Made by a program: the position numbers and the translations under genes | Assembly (NCBI RefSeq): GCF_003568865.1 | Contig: NZ_CP031115.1 | Location: 2,790,001-2,854,000 of the forward strand | DNA: 64,000 nucleotides | Source of the DNA: Rubrobacter indicoceani | GTDB lineage: Bacteria; Actinomycetota; Rubrobacteria; Rubrobacterales; Rubrobacteraceae | Direction of reading: 5' to 3' | The notes under the pieces: model-generated | Databases searched by the model: none | What the model was told of the DNA's origin: nothing | What the model saw: only the letters and a program-made list of their open reading frames with translations | In this document: one piece after another, positions 9,397-17,473 of the stretch | Numbering within the stretch: the stretch's first letter is position 1 | Layout: each line of letters begins with the position of its first letter

Positions 9397-10599
9397 CTAG
9401 GCGTGGGCGACGAGGCGGGCCCGCTCTTCGAGACGGTCCTCTACAAGCGCTACGGCCCGGTCGGCCCCGGAGAGGTCGACGAGCGACCGAGCCTGCTTGC
9501 GAGCCTCAGGGAGCGACGACTCCATCATGTCCTCGACCTTCGCCCGCATCAGCTCGGGGGTGAGGTCGTCGGGGTGGATCATGTCCATAAGCCCGGCCTC
9601 CTGCAGCTTCTCGGCCCGGATGAGCTGCTCGACCCTCGGCTCGACCCTCGGAACTATAACGGCGGGTTTTCCAGCCTCCAGAAGCTCCGTCGTCGTGTTG
9701 TAGCCGCCCATCGTCACGACGGCCCGCGCCCCCTGAATGACGGCGTCCATGTCGGCCCGAAACTCCAGCACCCTTACCGGAAGCCCCTTTGCAAGCCCCT
9801 CGACGCGGTTGCGGTCCTTGTCGGACATCATCGGCCCGGTTACGACTACTGATCCGTACTCCGGCCTGTAGAGAGCGAGGCCCTTGAGGTAGCTCTCTAT
9901 GATGCGCAGCCCGTCCCCGCCGCCGCCCACCGTGACGAGCGCGTAGCCCGGCGTAAACGGCAGCTCCTCGACGGATTTCAGGTTGCGCCGCTTGCCGACG
10001 TACCCGACGTAGTGGGTCTTTGCAAGGGTTTCGTCGTCCAGCCCGTACTCCGGCAGCGGATCGTAGACCTCGCGCGGTCCGTAGACAAAGACGATGTCGT
10101 AGAGCTCCCGGACGGCCTCGGGGATTCTGCCTTCGCGCCAGCTTTTCCTGACAAGCCCGGGGTCGTCCATAACGTCGCGCAGTCCAAGGACGGTCAGCGT
10201 TTCGGGGCGGTGCTCCTTGACGAAACGAAGCGTCTCCTCGACCTCGCCCTTCATCCCGATCGGGGCCTTGTCCACTATAAACACGTCCGGGTCAAAGGCC
10301 TCCAGGGTGCCCTTGATGATGTTCGAGCGGATTTTCCTGACCCGGGAGAAGTCCACGCTGAGCCGCCCGGCCTCGTAGACCCCGGCCCCGGTCTTGACCG
10401 CAGACGGCAGCTTCACCACGTCAACGCCCTTCGGGAGCCGGTAGGCGTTCGAGAGGGTCGATCCGGTTACGATGATAACGTCGGATTTCGGGTTCCTGCG
10501 GACGAAGGTCTCCGCAAGCGCAAGCGTGCGCCTCAGATGCCCCAGCCCGTACGAATCATGGGAGTACATCATCACCCTTGTGCTTTTTCCGGATCTCAC
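9397..10599 (-). CDS. predicted glycosyltransferase (COG4671-like)
   Basis: 400 residues, MurG-like GT-B fold. The N-terminal motif MMYSHDSYGLGHLRRTLALA and the C-terminal MGGYNTTTELLEAGKPAVIV match predicted transferases of the COG4671 group, which are often found beside family 4 enzymes. The start is GTG at 10599 with a good ribosome site (GGAGG, 8 bases upstream), so this is the first gene of the six-gene operon running down to 2789. The acceptor is unknown. Confidence 0.85.
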   Translation of the reverse strand: MRSGKSTRVMMYSHDSYGLGHLRRTLALAETFVRRNPKSDVIIVTGSTLSNAYRLPKGVDVVKLPSAVKTGAGVYEAGRLSVDFSRVRKIRSNIIKGTLEAFDPDVFIVDKAPIGMKGEVEETLRFVKEHRPETLTVLGLRDVMDDPGLVRKSWREGRIPEAVRELYDIVFVYGPREVYDPLPEYGLDDETLAKTHYVGYVGKRRNLKSVEELPFTPGYALVTVGGGGDGLRIIESYLKGLALYRPEYGSVVVTGPMMSDKDRNRVEGLAKGLPVRVLEFRADMDAVIQGARAVVTMGGYNTTTELLEAGKPAVIVPRVEPRVEQLIRAEKLQEAGLMDMIHPDDLTPELMRAKVEDMMESSLPEARKQARSLVDLSGADRAVALVEDRLEERARLVAHA

Positions 10600-10775
10600 A
10601 GCTCGAACCTCCTTCCGCTATCTGGTCTTATCTGTCGGGCAGTATCCCTCGCCCGGGTTAAAGGACGATTAAACAGAGGTGAAACATTTCTAATCGGGCG
10701 GGTGTATTTTTTCTTTGCGCCGCAGGCACGCCCCCCTCCGGACGGGGTCTCGGGGGCCGGTTTCTGCCGACACTT

Positions 10776-10814
10776 TCTAACGGTCTTCTAACCCCTCTCT
10801 AACTGTTCTCCAAT
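10776..10814 (+). promoter_or_regulatory. phased direct repeats, probable OmpR/PhoP-type box
   Basis: TCTAAC occurs at 10776, 10787 and 10798, exactly 11 bases apart, with a weaker fourth copy (TCCAAT) at 10809. Direct repeats spaced by one helical turn are the usual binding pattern of OmpR/PhoB-family response regulators. They lie about 50 bases upstream of the next gene's start. The regulator is not in the window. Confidence 0.5.
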
Positions 10815-10863
10815 CTGCGGCTTTCAGACTGGTGTCATCAGAGAGTGAAAGAGCGGAGGCATC

Positions 10864-11310
10864 ATGAGCCAGGGACCAGGCAGTTTCAGGAAACTGAGGG
10901 TGATAGAGCGCCTGATCCTGGCGGTGATCCTGCTGACGGTCGCGGGTACGGGGGTCGTGGCCTGCACCCAGTTCAGCCCCGCCTCAGACAAAGAGCCGGC
11001 GGGCTCATCTGTTGCAGCCCCCCAGCCGAGAGAACCCGCTACGGACCCCGACGCGGTGGATGACATGAAGGCCGAGATGCGCCGAGAGGCCGACGAGGCC
11101 CGCAATACCGGGACGGCCGGACAACCAGAAGCAAACCAGCCGGGGGCAACCCGGCCGACCTCGAACGGCAACCCCGCTAACGACGTGGACAACTCGGGAG
11201 ATGCGGATGCCGCCGATGATCCAGATGACGACCTCGACGATCGCGCGGACGATACGGACGACGCCGATGACCTTGATAACGACGACGCGGATGACGCATA
11301 CGACGACTAG
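10864..11310 (+). CDS. Asp-rich putative lipoprotein, unknown function
   Basis: 148 residues, family not recognised. A basic N terminus is followed by a hydrophobic stretch (about 16-33) ending in VVAC, which fits a lipobox with Cys34; a plain membrane anchor is the alternative. The middle is Pro/Ala/Gly/Asn-rich. The last 40 or so residues are mostly Asp, with few other side chains, forming a strongly acidic tail that could bind calcium or other cations outside the membrane. Three phased TCTAAC repeats lie upstream, so expression is probably under a two-component regulator. A ribosome site GCGGAGG precedes the ATG. Confidence 0.7.
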   Translation: MSQGPGSFRKLRVIERLILAVILLTVAGTGVVACTQFSPASDKEPAGSSVAAPQPREPATDPDAVDDMKAEMRREADEARNTGTAGQPEANQPGATRPTSNGNPANDVDNSGDADAADDPDDDLDDRADDTDDADDLDNDDADDAYDD

Positions 11311-11346
11311 CTGACAGAAGGGGCTCCGATAGCTTAAACTTAGGTT

Positions 11347-11763
11347 ATGACGGAGCGCAGGGAAAAACTGGATCTCAGCCCGGTGGACGGCTTTGTGATG
11401 CCCGAGGTTCCGCCGTTTGTAAAGGTGGACAAACCCTGGGGGCGCTTCGAGCAATACACGCACAACCTGCCCAGCACGGTCAAGATCATCACGGTCGCGC
11501 CGGGCGGGCTGCTCTCCCGTCAGTACCATCATCAGCGCGACGAACTCTGGGTGATGCTCGACGACGGCGTGAAGGTCGAACTCGACGATGAGACCTTCTA
11601 TCCGAAAAAAGGTGAGAAGCTCTACATTCCGAGGGAAACGGTACACCGGCTCGCCACCGACGAAAAAGAAGAGGTGCGGGTGCTGGAGATCTCCTTCGGC
11701 GACTTCGACGAGGAGGATATAGTGCGCCTCGATGATGTCTACGGTCGCGCCGAACAACCCTAG
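11347..11763 (+). CDS. cupin protein, phosphomannose-isomerase-like
   Basis: 138-residue single cupin barrel resembling the C-terminal domain of type II mannose-6-phosphate isomerase/GDP-mannose pyrophosphorylase. Seen: KPWGRFEQY near residue 30, first cupin motif RQYHHQRDELWVML, and second motif GEKLYIPRETVHRL, which together supply the His/Glu/His metal ligands. It could isomerise a sugar phosphate or bind one. It lies 36 bases after the Asp-rich lipoprotein gene. A link to surface sugar synthesis in the neighbouring locus is possible but unproven. Confidence 0.8.
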   Translation: MTERREKLDLSPVDGFVMPEVPPFVKVDKPWGRFEQYTHNLPSTVKIITVAPGGLLSRQYHHQRDELWVMLDDGVKVELDDETFYPKKGEKLYIPRETVHRLATDEKEEVRVLEISFGDFDEEDIVRLDDVYGRAEQP

Positions 11764-11783
11764 TCTTTTATGCCCGGGCAACC

Positions 11784-12362
11784 GTGAGGAGCGGTTACAA
11801 CGCCTCGTCACCGGAGTCCTTCCGCGATGCGCTCCGCGAAGTCTGGCTTACGCCGGGAAGGTTTTTCTCGCGCCTCGACCCGGAGGGCGGGGCCATAAGG
11901 CCGACTATCTTCGCCTCGGTCGTTCTTTACCTGAACCTTGTTCTTGAGTCCGGGCTGCAGGCCATCGTGCTCCGGGAGTTCTCAACCTCGCTGCTGTACC
12001 TGCCGCTTGTCGGTGTGCCGGTCGCCCTTGTTCTTGCACCGCTGCTGCTCGCGATGCTGACGCTGCTCGTCCTTGTGGTGATGGACGGCGGTCCCTCGCG
12101 GGCGAAGTTCTCGCCCGTATACCGCGCTCTGGGTTACTCGGCGGGGATCGGGCTGGTAGCCTGGGTGCCGTTCGGCCCGCTGCTCGCCATCCCCTACGGG
12201 GCCTACGTAGCGACCGTTGCCGTCCGGGAGGTGCTCGGCGTCGAATGGCGCAGGGCCGCCATCGGGGTGCTGGTCCCGCTGCTTTCCCTGATCTTCATCG
12301 TGCTGCTGCTCGTCGGTCAGTCGGAGGGGTTTCAGGTTCTTATCAACCCCGCCGGAAGTTAG
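11784..12362 (+). CDS. YIP1-family membrane protein
   Basis: 192 residues with a short soluble N terminus (FRDALREVWLTPGRFFSRLDP, typical of bacterial Yip1-domain proteins) and about five hydrophobic segments from residue 35 to the end. The start is read as GTG at 11784, in a leader shared with the cupin gene 20 bases upstream. The molecular role of bacterial Yip1 proteins is poorly known. Confidence 0.7.
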   Translation: MRSGYNASSPESFRDALREVWLTPGRFFSRLDPEGGAIRPTIFASVVLYLNLVLESGLQAIVLREFSTSLLYLPLVGVPVALVLAPLLLAMLTLLVLVVMDGGPSRAKFSPVYRALGYSAGIGLVAWVPFGPLLAIPYGAYVATVAVREVLGVEWRRAAIGVLVPLLSLIFIVLLLVGQSEGFQVLINPAGS

Positions 12363-12371
12363 GCGACCGGC

Positions 12372-13550
12372 CTAAACCCCCAGCTTCTTCAGGGCGAGCG
12401 CGGTGTGCAGCGCGGCTCCTATCGGCATGATCCGCTCGTCGAAGTCGAATCGCGGCGTGTGAAGCCCCGACACCTCCCCGACGCCGAGCCACAGGTACGC
12501 CCCCGGCACGGATTCGAGCATAAACGCGAAGTCCTCCCCGCCCATCGAGGGGTGATCCGCCTCGGAAACCTTCTCGGACCCGATTACCTCCGATGCCACT
12601 TCGAGGGCGAAGGCCGCCGAACCGGGGTCGTTCATCGTAACGGGGTAGGAGAAGGTGTAGTCGAGCTTCGCCTCGGCGCGCATCCCCTTTGCGATGCCCT
12701 GGGCGAGTTCCTCCATGCGCTTCGGGAGAAACCGCCTGACCTCCGGGCTGACGGAGCGCACGGTGCCGCTGATCTTCGCGGTCTCGGGAATGATATTGAA
12801 CGCGCTCCCCGCACCGATCATCCCGACCGTGACGACCGCCGGTTCGTTCGGGTCCACCTCGCGCGAAACAAGGGTCTGCAGGGCGGTTACGATGTGGGCC
12901 GCGACGACCACCGGGTCTGCGGTGAGGTGCGGCATCGCGCCGTGTCCGCCCGTCCCTTTGACCTCGATCTCAAACTTGTCCGCCGAAGCCATGACTGCAC
13001 CGGGCCGCGTCGCAGACGTTCCGAACTCCATCCCCGGCCATAGATGCAGCGCGAATATGCTGTCCACACCATTTAGAGCGCCTTCGTTTACCATCACCTT
13101 CCCGCCGCCGCCGCCCTCCTCGGCCGGCTGAAAAAAGAACTTGACCGTGCCGCTGAGATCCTCACGCCTCTGCGACAGCATGTGCGCCGCCCCGACGAGC
13201 ATCGCTGTGTGCGCATCGTGGCCGCAGGCGTGCATCTTCCCGTCTACGGCGGAGGCGAATTCAAGACCCGTCTCCTCGTAGATCGGCAGCGCGTCCATAT
13301 CCGCCCGAAGCCCGACGGTCGGGCCGTCCTTCCCGCCTTTCAACGTGGCCACGATGCCGTTCTCTGCGACACCCGTCTCTATTTCAAGCGGCAGACCTTC
13401 AAGCACAGCGAGGATCTTCCCGGCGGTCTTCTCCGTATCGAAGCCAAGCTCGGGTTCGCGGTGGATTTCGCGCCGCAGGGAGATCATCTTCTCCCCGAAG
13501 GAACCGGATATTTCTTCTATCAGACCGTCCAGTTTTCGCGCTGTGTCCAT
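12372..13550 (-). CDS. M20-family amidohydrolase (N-acyl amino acid / hippurate type)
   Basis: 392-residue zinc hydrolase of the M20D group, which removes acyl groups from amino acids or similar amides in the cytoplasm. Seen: metal site MHACGHDAHTAM near residue 105, catalytic Glu in QPAEEGGGG (about 142), the dimerisation insert near 180-290, and C-terminal SMGGEDFAFML. Length is normal for the family. It converges with the YIP1 gene 9 bases away. Exact substrate unknown. Confidence 0.87.
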   Translation of the reverse strand: MDTARKLDGLIEEISGSFGEKMISLRREIHREPELGFDTEKTAGKILAVLEGLPLEIETGVAENGIVATLKGGKDGPTVGLRADMDALPIYEETGLEFASAVDGKMHACGHDAHTAMLVGAAHMLSQRREDLSGTVKFFFQPAEEGGGGGKVMVNEGALNGVDSIFALHLWPGMEFGTSATRPGAVMASADKFEIEVKGTGGHGAMPHLTADPVVVAAHIVTALQTLVSREVDPNEPAVVTVGMIGAGSAFNIIPETAKISGTVRSVSPEVRRFLPKRMEELAQGIAKGMRAEAKLDYTFSYPVTMNDPGSAAFALEVASEVIGSEKVSEADHPSMGGEDFAFMLESVPGAYLWLGVGEVSGLHTPRFDFDERIMPIGAALHTALALKKLGV

Positions 13551-13713
13551 GTCAGCCCCCTCGTTGATGAGATTTCTCCGCTAAAGGAGCAGTTTAATAC
13601 TCCTCGCTGCCGAAGACCGACGGCACATCCTGCAAGAAGAGCCAGAGAGAGCCGCAACACAAAAGCCGGGGGTCCGGTACCGCTCGCCTGCTGCAAACCG
13701 ACCCGCTCGAAGG

Positions 13714-14097
13714 TCAGGAGCGCTCCTCGTATTCCCGATCGAGCATCTCCCACAGGTCGTCCTGCGAGATCCCGAGAGACGACGCATCCCGGACGACCTC
13801 GCGCAGCCGCGTCCCGAACGCTTCACGCCGGCCCGCAGACGAGACCTCCGCCACGCCGCTCGCAACCACCGTCCCGACCCCGGGCCGACTCTCTATAAAC
13901 CCGTCGCGCTGCAACTCACCGTACGCCTTGACGATCGTATTAGGCGCGATCGAAAGCTCCCCCGCCAACGCCCGGACCGTCGGCAACCTGTCCCCCGCAC
14001 CGAGCGCACCGACCTCAACCGACCGCCGGACCTGAGCGGCCAGCTGCACATATATGGGAACCCCGCTCTTCCCGTCCACCTCGAAGGATACCGCCAT
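13714..14097 (-). CDS. GntR-family regulator, YtrA type
   Basis: 127 residues: an N-terminal winged helix (IYVQLAAQVRRSVEVGALGAGDRLPTVRALA, with the helix-turn-helix ending in PNTIVKAYGEL) and a short C-terminal helical dimerisation part, as in YtrA. YtrA regulators usually sit beside an ABC transporter they control, but none is adjacent here. A near-consensus promoter with an inverted repeat lies upstream, so autoregulation is likely. Confidence 0.85.
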   Translation of the reverse strand: MAVSFEVDGKSGVPIYVQLAAQVRRSVEVGALGAGDRLPTVRALAGELSIAPNTIVKAYGELQRDGFIESRPGVGTVVASGVAEVSSAGRREAFGTRLREVVRDASSLGISQDDLWEMLDREYEERS

Positions 14098-14150
14098 GCC
14101 AGACCCCTTCCCCGCACAGACATCAGACCAACACGTTTTGAGTCAATGTT

Positions 14151-14195
14151 TTGTTTATATAGAACAATATTACAGCAAAGAGCTTTTCGTGTCAA
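14151..14195 (-). promoter_or_regulatory. consensus sigma-A promoter with overlapping operator
   Basis: On the minus strand the -35 is TTGACA (14190-14195) and the -10 is TAATAT (14167-14172), with a 17-base spacer. Directly downstream, around the expected transcription start, is the inverted repeat TTGTTCTATATAAACAA (14151-14167). The promoter drives the YtrA-type GntR gene, and the repeat is probably its operator. Confidence 0.7.
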
Positions 14196-14201
14196 GGGAG
14201 T

Positions 14202-15032
14202 TTACGGCATCCAGACGTGGAAGTTCTCTTCGACGGTAAGGGAGGTAAAGACGACCTTTTTTATACCGAAGCGCCAGAGTTCGCGGGCTATCACGGCGGC
14301 TGCGGACATCTGCGGGCCGGGGGTAACCCCGGTCAGGAGAACGGCCGGGCGGGTTTCTTCGGGGAGGTTGGCGAGCGAGCCGTCTTTGAGGGAGCGGGCG
14401 ATCGCGCGGGCCGTGATGCTCTGTCCGGGTCCGACCCCGGTCTGGACGGAGAAGAGTTCGGGGCGGTGAACGAACTCTTCGGTTACGGGTTTGCCGAGGG
14501 CGCCGATGCCGGCGACCGCGACGACAAGGTCCGTTTCTTCCGGCAGGACGGGTTCGTGGTCGGCGGTTCCCTTCACCGACTTGCCGCGAGCGCCGTCGGC
14601 TTCGATCAGGACAACGTCGGCCACCTTGCAAAGGAGACTTACCTCGTCCGGCGGCACGCCGTCTATGCGCTCTTTGGAGGTCAACTCGCTCCCTACCACG
14701 ACCGGGCCGCCGGACTCCAGTTCCGTTTCGGCCTGTGATGCCCGCTGGCGCCCGTCGGTCGAAAGAACGACCGGGCCAACGGAGTCGGCCTGGGCGACCG
14801 TCATCTTCGTGGTCGGTAGAACTATTACCTTCAGACCGGAACCGGCCAGTTCTCCAGCCGTCACGCGAATGGTGCTGGATTTCCCGCCCGCCCCCACGAA
14901 AGCGACCGTCTCACCCCGGGAAATGCCCAGCGCATCGCATAATCTCAAAATCTCTCCCTCTACATCCCCGCGTACAAACCCCGCGTGCAAAGCCCCCGAC
15001 GCCCGTCGGAGAGCTTCATGCTCTGATCTCAT
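14202..15032 (-). CDS. yqeC: YqeC-type molybdenum hydroxylase accessory protein
   Basis: 276 residues. The N-terminal P-loop-like segment VAFVGAGGKSSTIRVTAGEL and the strand VIVLPTTKM are diagnostic for YqeC, a putative accessory protein of selenium-dependent molybdenum hydroxylases. Further motifs are IEADGARGKSVKG (about 142-155) and EPVLPEETDLVV. Role is known only by association; no hydroxylase or selenium genes occur in the window. It runs on the same strand as the GntR gene, whose promoter begins right after its stop. Confidence 0.8.
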   Translation of the reverse strand: MRSEHEALRRASGALHAGFVRGDVEGEILRLCDALGISRGETVAFVGAGGKSSTIRVTAGELAGSGLKVIVLPTTKMTVAQADSVGPVVLSTDGRQRASQAETELESGGPVVVGSELTSKERIDGVPPDEVSLLCKVADVVLIEADGARGKSVKGTADHEPVLPEETDLVVAVAGIGALGKPVTEEFVHRPELFSVQTGVGPGQSITARAIARSLKDGSLANLPEETRPAVLLTGVTPGPQMSAAAVIARELWRFGIKKVVFTSLTVEENFHVWMP

Positions 15033-15089
15033 ATCAGAACGTTTCGTTCATGGTACATCAGAGAAGCTACTTGCGCACTTTATATCATG

Positions 15090-15118
15090 TTGGATACTAG
15101 AAATTCCGGTAGGATATA
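15090..15118 (+). promoter_or_regulatory. possible promoter for the Holin-X/DUF3618 pair
   Basis: TTGGAT (15090-15095) and GATATA (15113-15118) are separated by 17 bases in an AT-richer stretch between divergent genes. The match to consensus is moderate. Confidence 0.35.
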
Positions 15119-15205
15119 GCGTAGAGTGTTGCAATGCAGCGGTCGGGGTAAGAGGGTTTCTCACCTCATACGTCAGGTGTAGAGGGTCAGAAAGGAGCCG
15201 ACGAA

Positions 15206-15640
15206 GTGACGGAGCAGAGGGTCAGGGTCGTCGGAGGTAGCCAGGAGCCGCCGACCGACCGGAGCATAAAGGAGATAGTCGAGGCTCTACGTCCGCAGCT
15301 TCAGGAGTTGACGCAGAAACAGGTTGAGCTTGCAAAGCTGGAGCTTGCTCCGGTGGGCAGGAAGGCAGGGATCGCGACGGGGCTTCTGGCTGTCGGGGCG
15401 GTATTTCTGCACTTGTTTCTGGTGTTCTTTTCGCTGATGGCCATATACCTTCTGAACCAGGTGGCGGGGCTTCCCCTGTGGGTAAGCGCGCTGATAGTCT
15501 CTGGTATACTGCTCGTCGTCGGAGCGATACTGGCCGGAGCGGGGGCGAGCATGTTGAGGGGCCTCGATCCGAAACCACATCGCACCATCAGGACTTTCCA
15601 GCAGAACGTCGAGTGGTTCAAGGGGCAGTTCAGAGGATGA
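15206..15640 (+). CDS. Holin-X/DUF1469-family membrane protein
   Basis: 144 residues: a soluble N-terminal helix (SIKEIVEALRPQLQELTQKQVELAKLEL), two membrane helices (about 52-75 and 90-113) and a basic tail. This matches the actinobacterial Holin-X family. The name is historical, and no phage genes are near. The start is GTG with AAAGGAG upstream. The stop overlaps the next start as ATGA, a common pairing with DUF3618 proteins. Confidence 0.82.
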   Translation: MTEQRVRVVGGSQEPPTDRSIKEIVEALRPQLQELTQKQVELAKLELAPVGRKAGIATGLLAVGAVFLHLFLVFFSLMAIYLLNQVAGLPLWVSALIVSGILLVVGAILAGAGASMLRGLDPKPHRTIRTFQQNVEWFKGQFRG

Positions 15641-15972
15641 GCGAGATACCGGAGCGCATAGAGCGTGAGATGTACGAGATCCGCAACCGGATGTCGCCGG
15701 ATGTGCGCGATCTCAAGAAGCACACCGAGCCGAAGGTTCTCGGCAAGCAGGCCGGGGACAAGGCCAAGGAACGCCTGAGGGATGCGGCTTCGCGGTTCGG
15801 GCGGAGCCTCCGGGATTCCGCGAAGCGGCAGCTCGATCTCGTCAAGGATGTCGGGCGCAGCAAAGACCCGTCCGCCTTGAAAAACGCCGTTAAGAGCGAT
15901 CCGAGGCCGATGGTCCTGCTCGTGGTGGTGCTGGCCTTTACGCTTATGACGCTGCGGAAGATCTCCTCCTAG
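15637..15972 (+). CDS. DUF3618 protein
   Basis: 111 residues. The N terminus IPERIEREMYEIRNRM matches the DUF3618 repeat that usually begins with a short amphipathic segment. It is followed by a basic linker and a C-terminal membrane helix (about 90-107). The ATG at 15637 overlaps the Holin-X stop, which fixes the start. Probably a membrane-associated partner of that protein; biochemical role unknown. Confidence 0.75.
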   Translation: MSEIPERIEREMYEIRNRMSPDVRDLKKHTEPKVLGKQAGDKAKERLRDAASRFGRSLRDSAKRQLDLVKDVGRSKDPSALKNAVKSDPRPMVLLVVVLAFTLMTLRKISS

Positions 15973-15994
15973 CAGCCTCGCCCAGACGTTCTCC

Positions 15995-17185
15995 ATCGCA
16001 CAGAGACCCACCCACGTCCACTTTCAGCCCGTAGGCGGCGCGGCGGGCGACATGATCCTCGCCGCCCTTGTCGCCGCCGGGGCAGACCCCGAGGGGGTCG
16101 TGGGGTTCCTCAGCGGTCTGGATCTTGAGTTTCGTCTCCGGTTCGAGCCGGTGGAGGTCAACGGCATCGGCGCGCTGCATGCAGAGGTGGAGCACCCGGA
16201 AGAACACGAACATCGTACCCTCCGTGAGATAGAAGCCGCCGTCTTCTCTGCGAATTTGCCCGGCAGAGGGGCGGAACTCTCCATAAAAGCTTTTCGTCGG
16301 CTCGCCGAATCCGAGGGGAAGATCCACGGAAAGTCACCGGAGGAAGTAACCTTCCACGAGGTCGGCGCCACCGACTCCATAGTGGATACGGTCGGGAGTT
16401 GCGTCGCGCTGGAGTTGCTCGGCGCAAAGAGCATAAGCTGCGGTCCGCTGCCGATGGGCGGCGGCGTTGTGCGGGCGGCGCACGGTCCACTTCCCGTTCC
16501 GGCCCCGGCGACGCTGGAGGTGCTCGGTGGTTCAAGGGTCGAGTGGCCGGACGTACCGCACGAGATGACGACGCCGACCGGCGCGGCCCTTATGTGGGCT
16601 TTCACGGACGGGGGTTTCACCGCATCCCCGCCGCCCATGACGCTCGGCTCCGTCGGATACGGGGCGGGGAAAGCACGCTTCGAGCGCCGCCCCAACGTGC
16701 TGAGGGCGGTGGTCGGGGGGCTGGAAGGTGCTTCGGGGGGGCTGTGTATCATCGAAGCAAACGTAGACGACACCACGGGTGAGACGCTCGGCTTCGCCCT
16801 CGAGTCGCTTCTGAAGTTCGGCGCGGTAGATGCCTGGCTGGAGCCGATCACGATGAAAAAAAGCCGGGGTGCCTACAAGATCTGCGCGCTTGCGGGGGAA
16901 GACCTCAGGGATGCTCTCTCTTGTCTTACGATGCGCCTGACCGGGACGCTGGGCGTGAGGCACTATCCCGTCGGCAGAACCGTCGCGGAGCGCCGAACAG
17001 AGACCGTCGTCCTGCCTTACGGCACCTGCCGGGTGAAAGTCGGGAGCCTCGACGGCGAAGATTACGTTGTCTCCCCGGAATTCAGGGACGCCGTCCGGCT
17101 CTCGAACGAGACCGGGCTTCCGCTCAGAAGGGTTTATGAAGAGGCGAGAACTGCGCTTGCGGAGTCGGAGGGCCGGGTCGGATAA
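15995..17185 (+). CDS. larC: LarC-type nickel-pincer cofactor protein, unusual start
   Basis: DUF111/LarC catalyses nickel insertion into the pincer cofactor of lactate racemase-type enzymes. Seen: EVTFHEVGATDSIVDTVG, SCGPLPMGGGV and a central ETLGFALESLLKFGA. The family's N-terminal glycine-rich motif is present as HFQPVGGAAGDM, but it lies upstream of the first ATG (16052), and no ATG, GTG, TTG or CTG occurs in frame back to the stop at 15947. The start given here is an ATC at 15995, a guess; a sequence error or frameshift near 16016 is an alternative. No larB or larE is in the window. Confidence 0.75.
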   Translation: MAQRPTHVHFQPVGGAAGDMILAALVAAGADPEGVVGFLSGLDLEFRLRFEPVEVNGIGALHAEVEHPEEHEHRTLREIEAAVFSANLPGRGAELSIKAFRRLAESEGKIHGKSPEEVTFHEVGATDSIVDTVGSCVALELLGAKSISCGPLPMGGGVVRAAHGPLPVPAPATLEVLGGSRVEWPDVPHEMTTPTGAALMWAFTDGGFTASPPPMTLGSVGYGAGKARFERRPNVLRAVVGGLEGASGGLCIIEANVDDTTGETLGFALESLLKFGAVDAWLEPITMKKSRGAYKICALAGEDLRDALSCLTMRLTGTLGVRHYPVGRTVAERRTETVVLPYGTCRVKVGSLDGEDYVVSPEFRDAVRLSNETGLPLRRVYEEARTALAESEGRVG

Positions 17186-17202
17186 GCGGTAGTTAGAGCA
17201 TA

Positions 17203-17242
17203 GAAAAAGCCGGGCTACTCGCAATGAGCGGCCCGGCCCGTT
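17203..17242 (-). terminator. terminator of the cold-shock gene
   Basis: GCCGGGC (17209-17215) pairs with GCCCGGC (17231-17237), with an inner CTC/GAG pairing. Read on the minus strand it is followed by a T run, so it ends the csp transcript. It may also stop larC transcription from the other side. Confidence 0.75.
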
Positions 17243-17267
17243 TAAGGCTTCTATGAGAAAATCGAAG

Positions 17268-17471
17268 CTAGGAGGGGTTGACGTTGACCGCCTGCATCCC
17301 CTTCTTGCCCTGCGACGCCTCGTAGGAGACTCGAGAGCCTTCCTCAAGCGTCTTGAAGCCGCCGCCTTCTATTCCCGTGTAGTGGACGAAAAGATCCTCG
17401 CCACCGTCGTCGGGAGAAATGAAGCCGTAGCCCTTCTCGTCAGAAAACCACTTAACCGTGCCTTGGGCCAT
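17268..17471 (-). CDS. cold-shock protein, CspA family
   Basis: 67-residue single cold-shock domain that binds single-stranded RNA or DNA and acts as an RNA chaperone. Seen: [15 protein letters not shown] (RNP1) and LFVHY (RNP2, with Tyr where Phe is usual). The ribosome site AAAGGTGG lies in a 13-base element that is repeated further up the leader. A strong terminator follows the stop. Confidence 0.95.
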   Translation of the reverse strand: MAQGTVKWFSDEKGYGFISPDDGGEDLFVHYTGIEGGGFKTLEEGSRVSYEASQGKKGMQAVNVNPS

Positions 17472-17473
17472 TT

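Noticed and set aside
15206-15640. Prophage evidence from the Holin-X gene
   Set aside because: No other phage gene nearby; this family is common in actinobacterial chromosomes with DUF3618.
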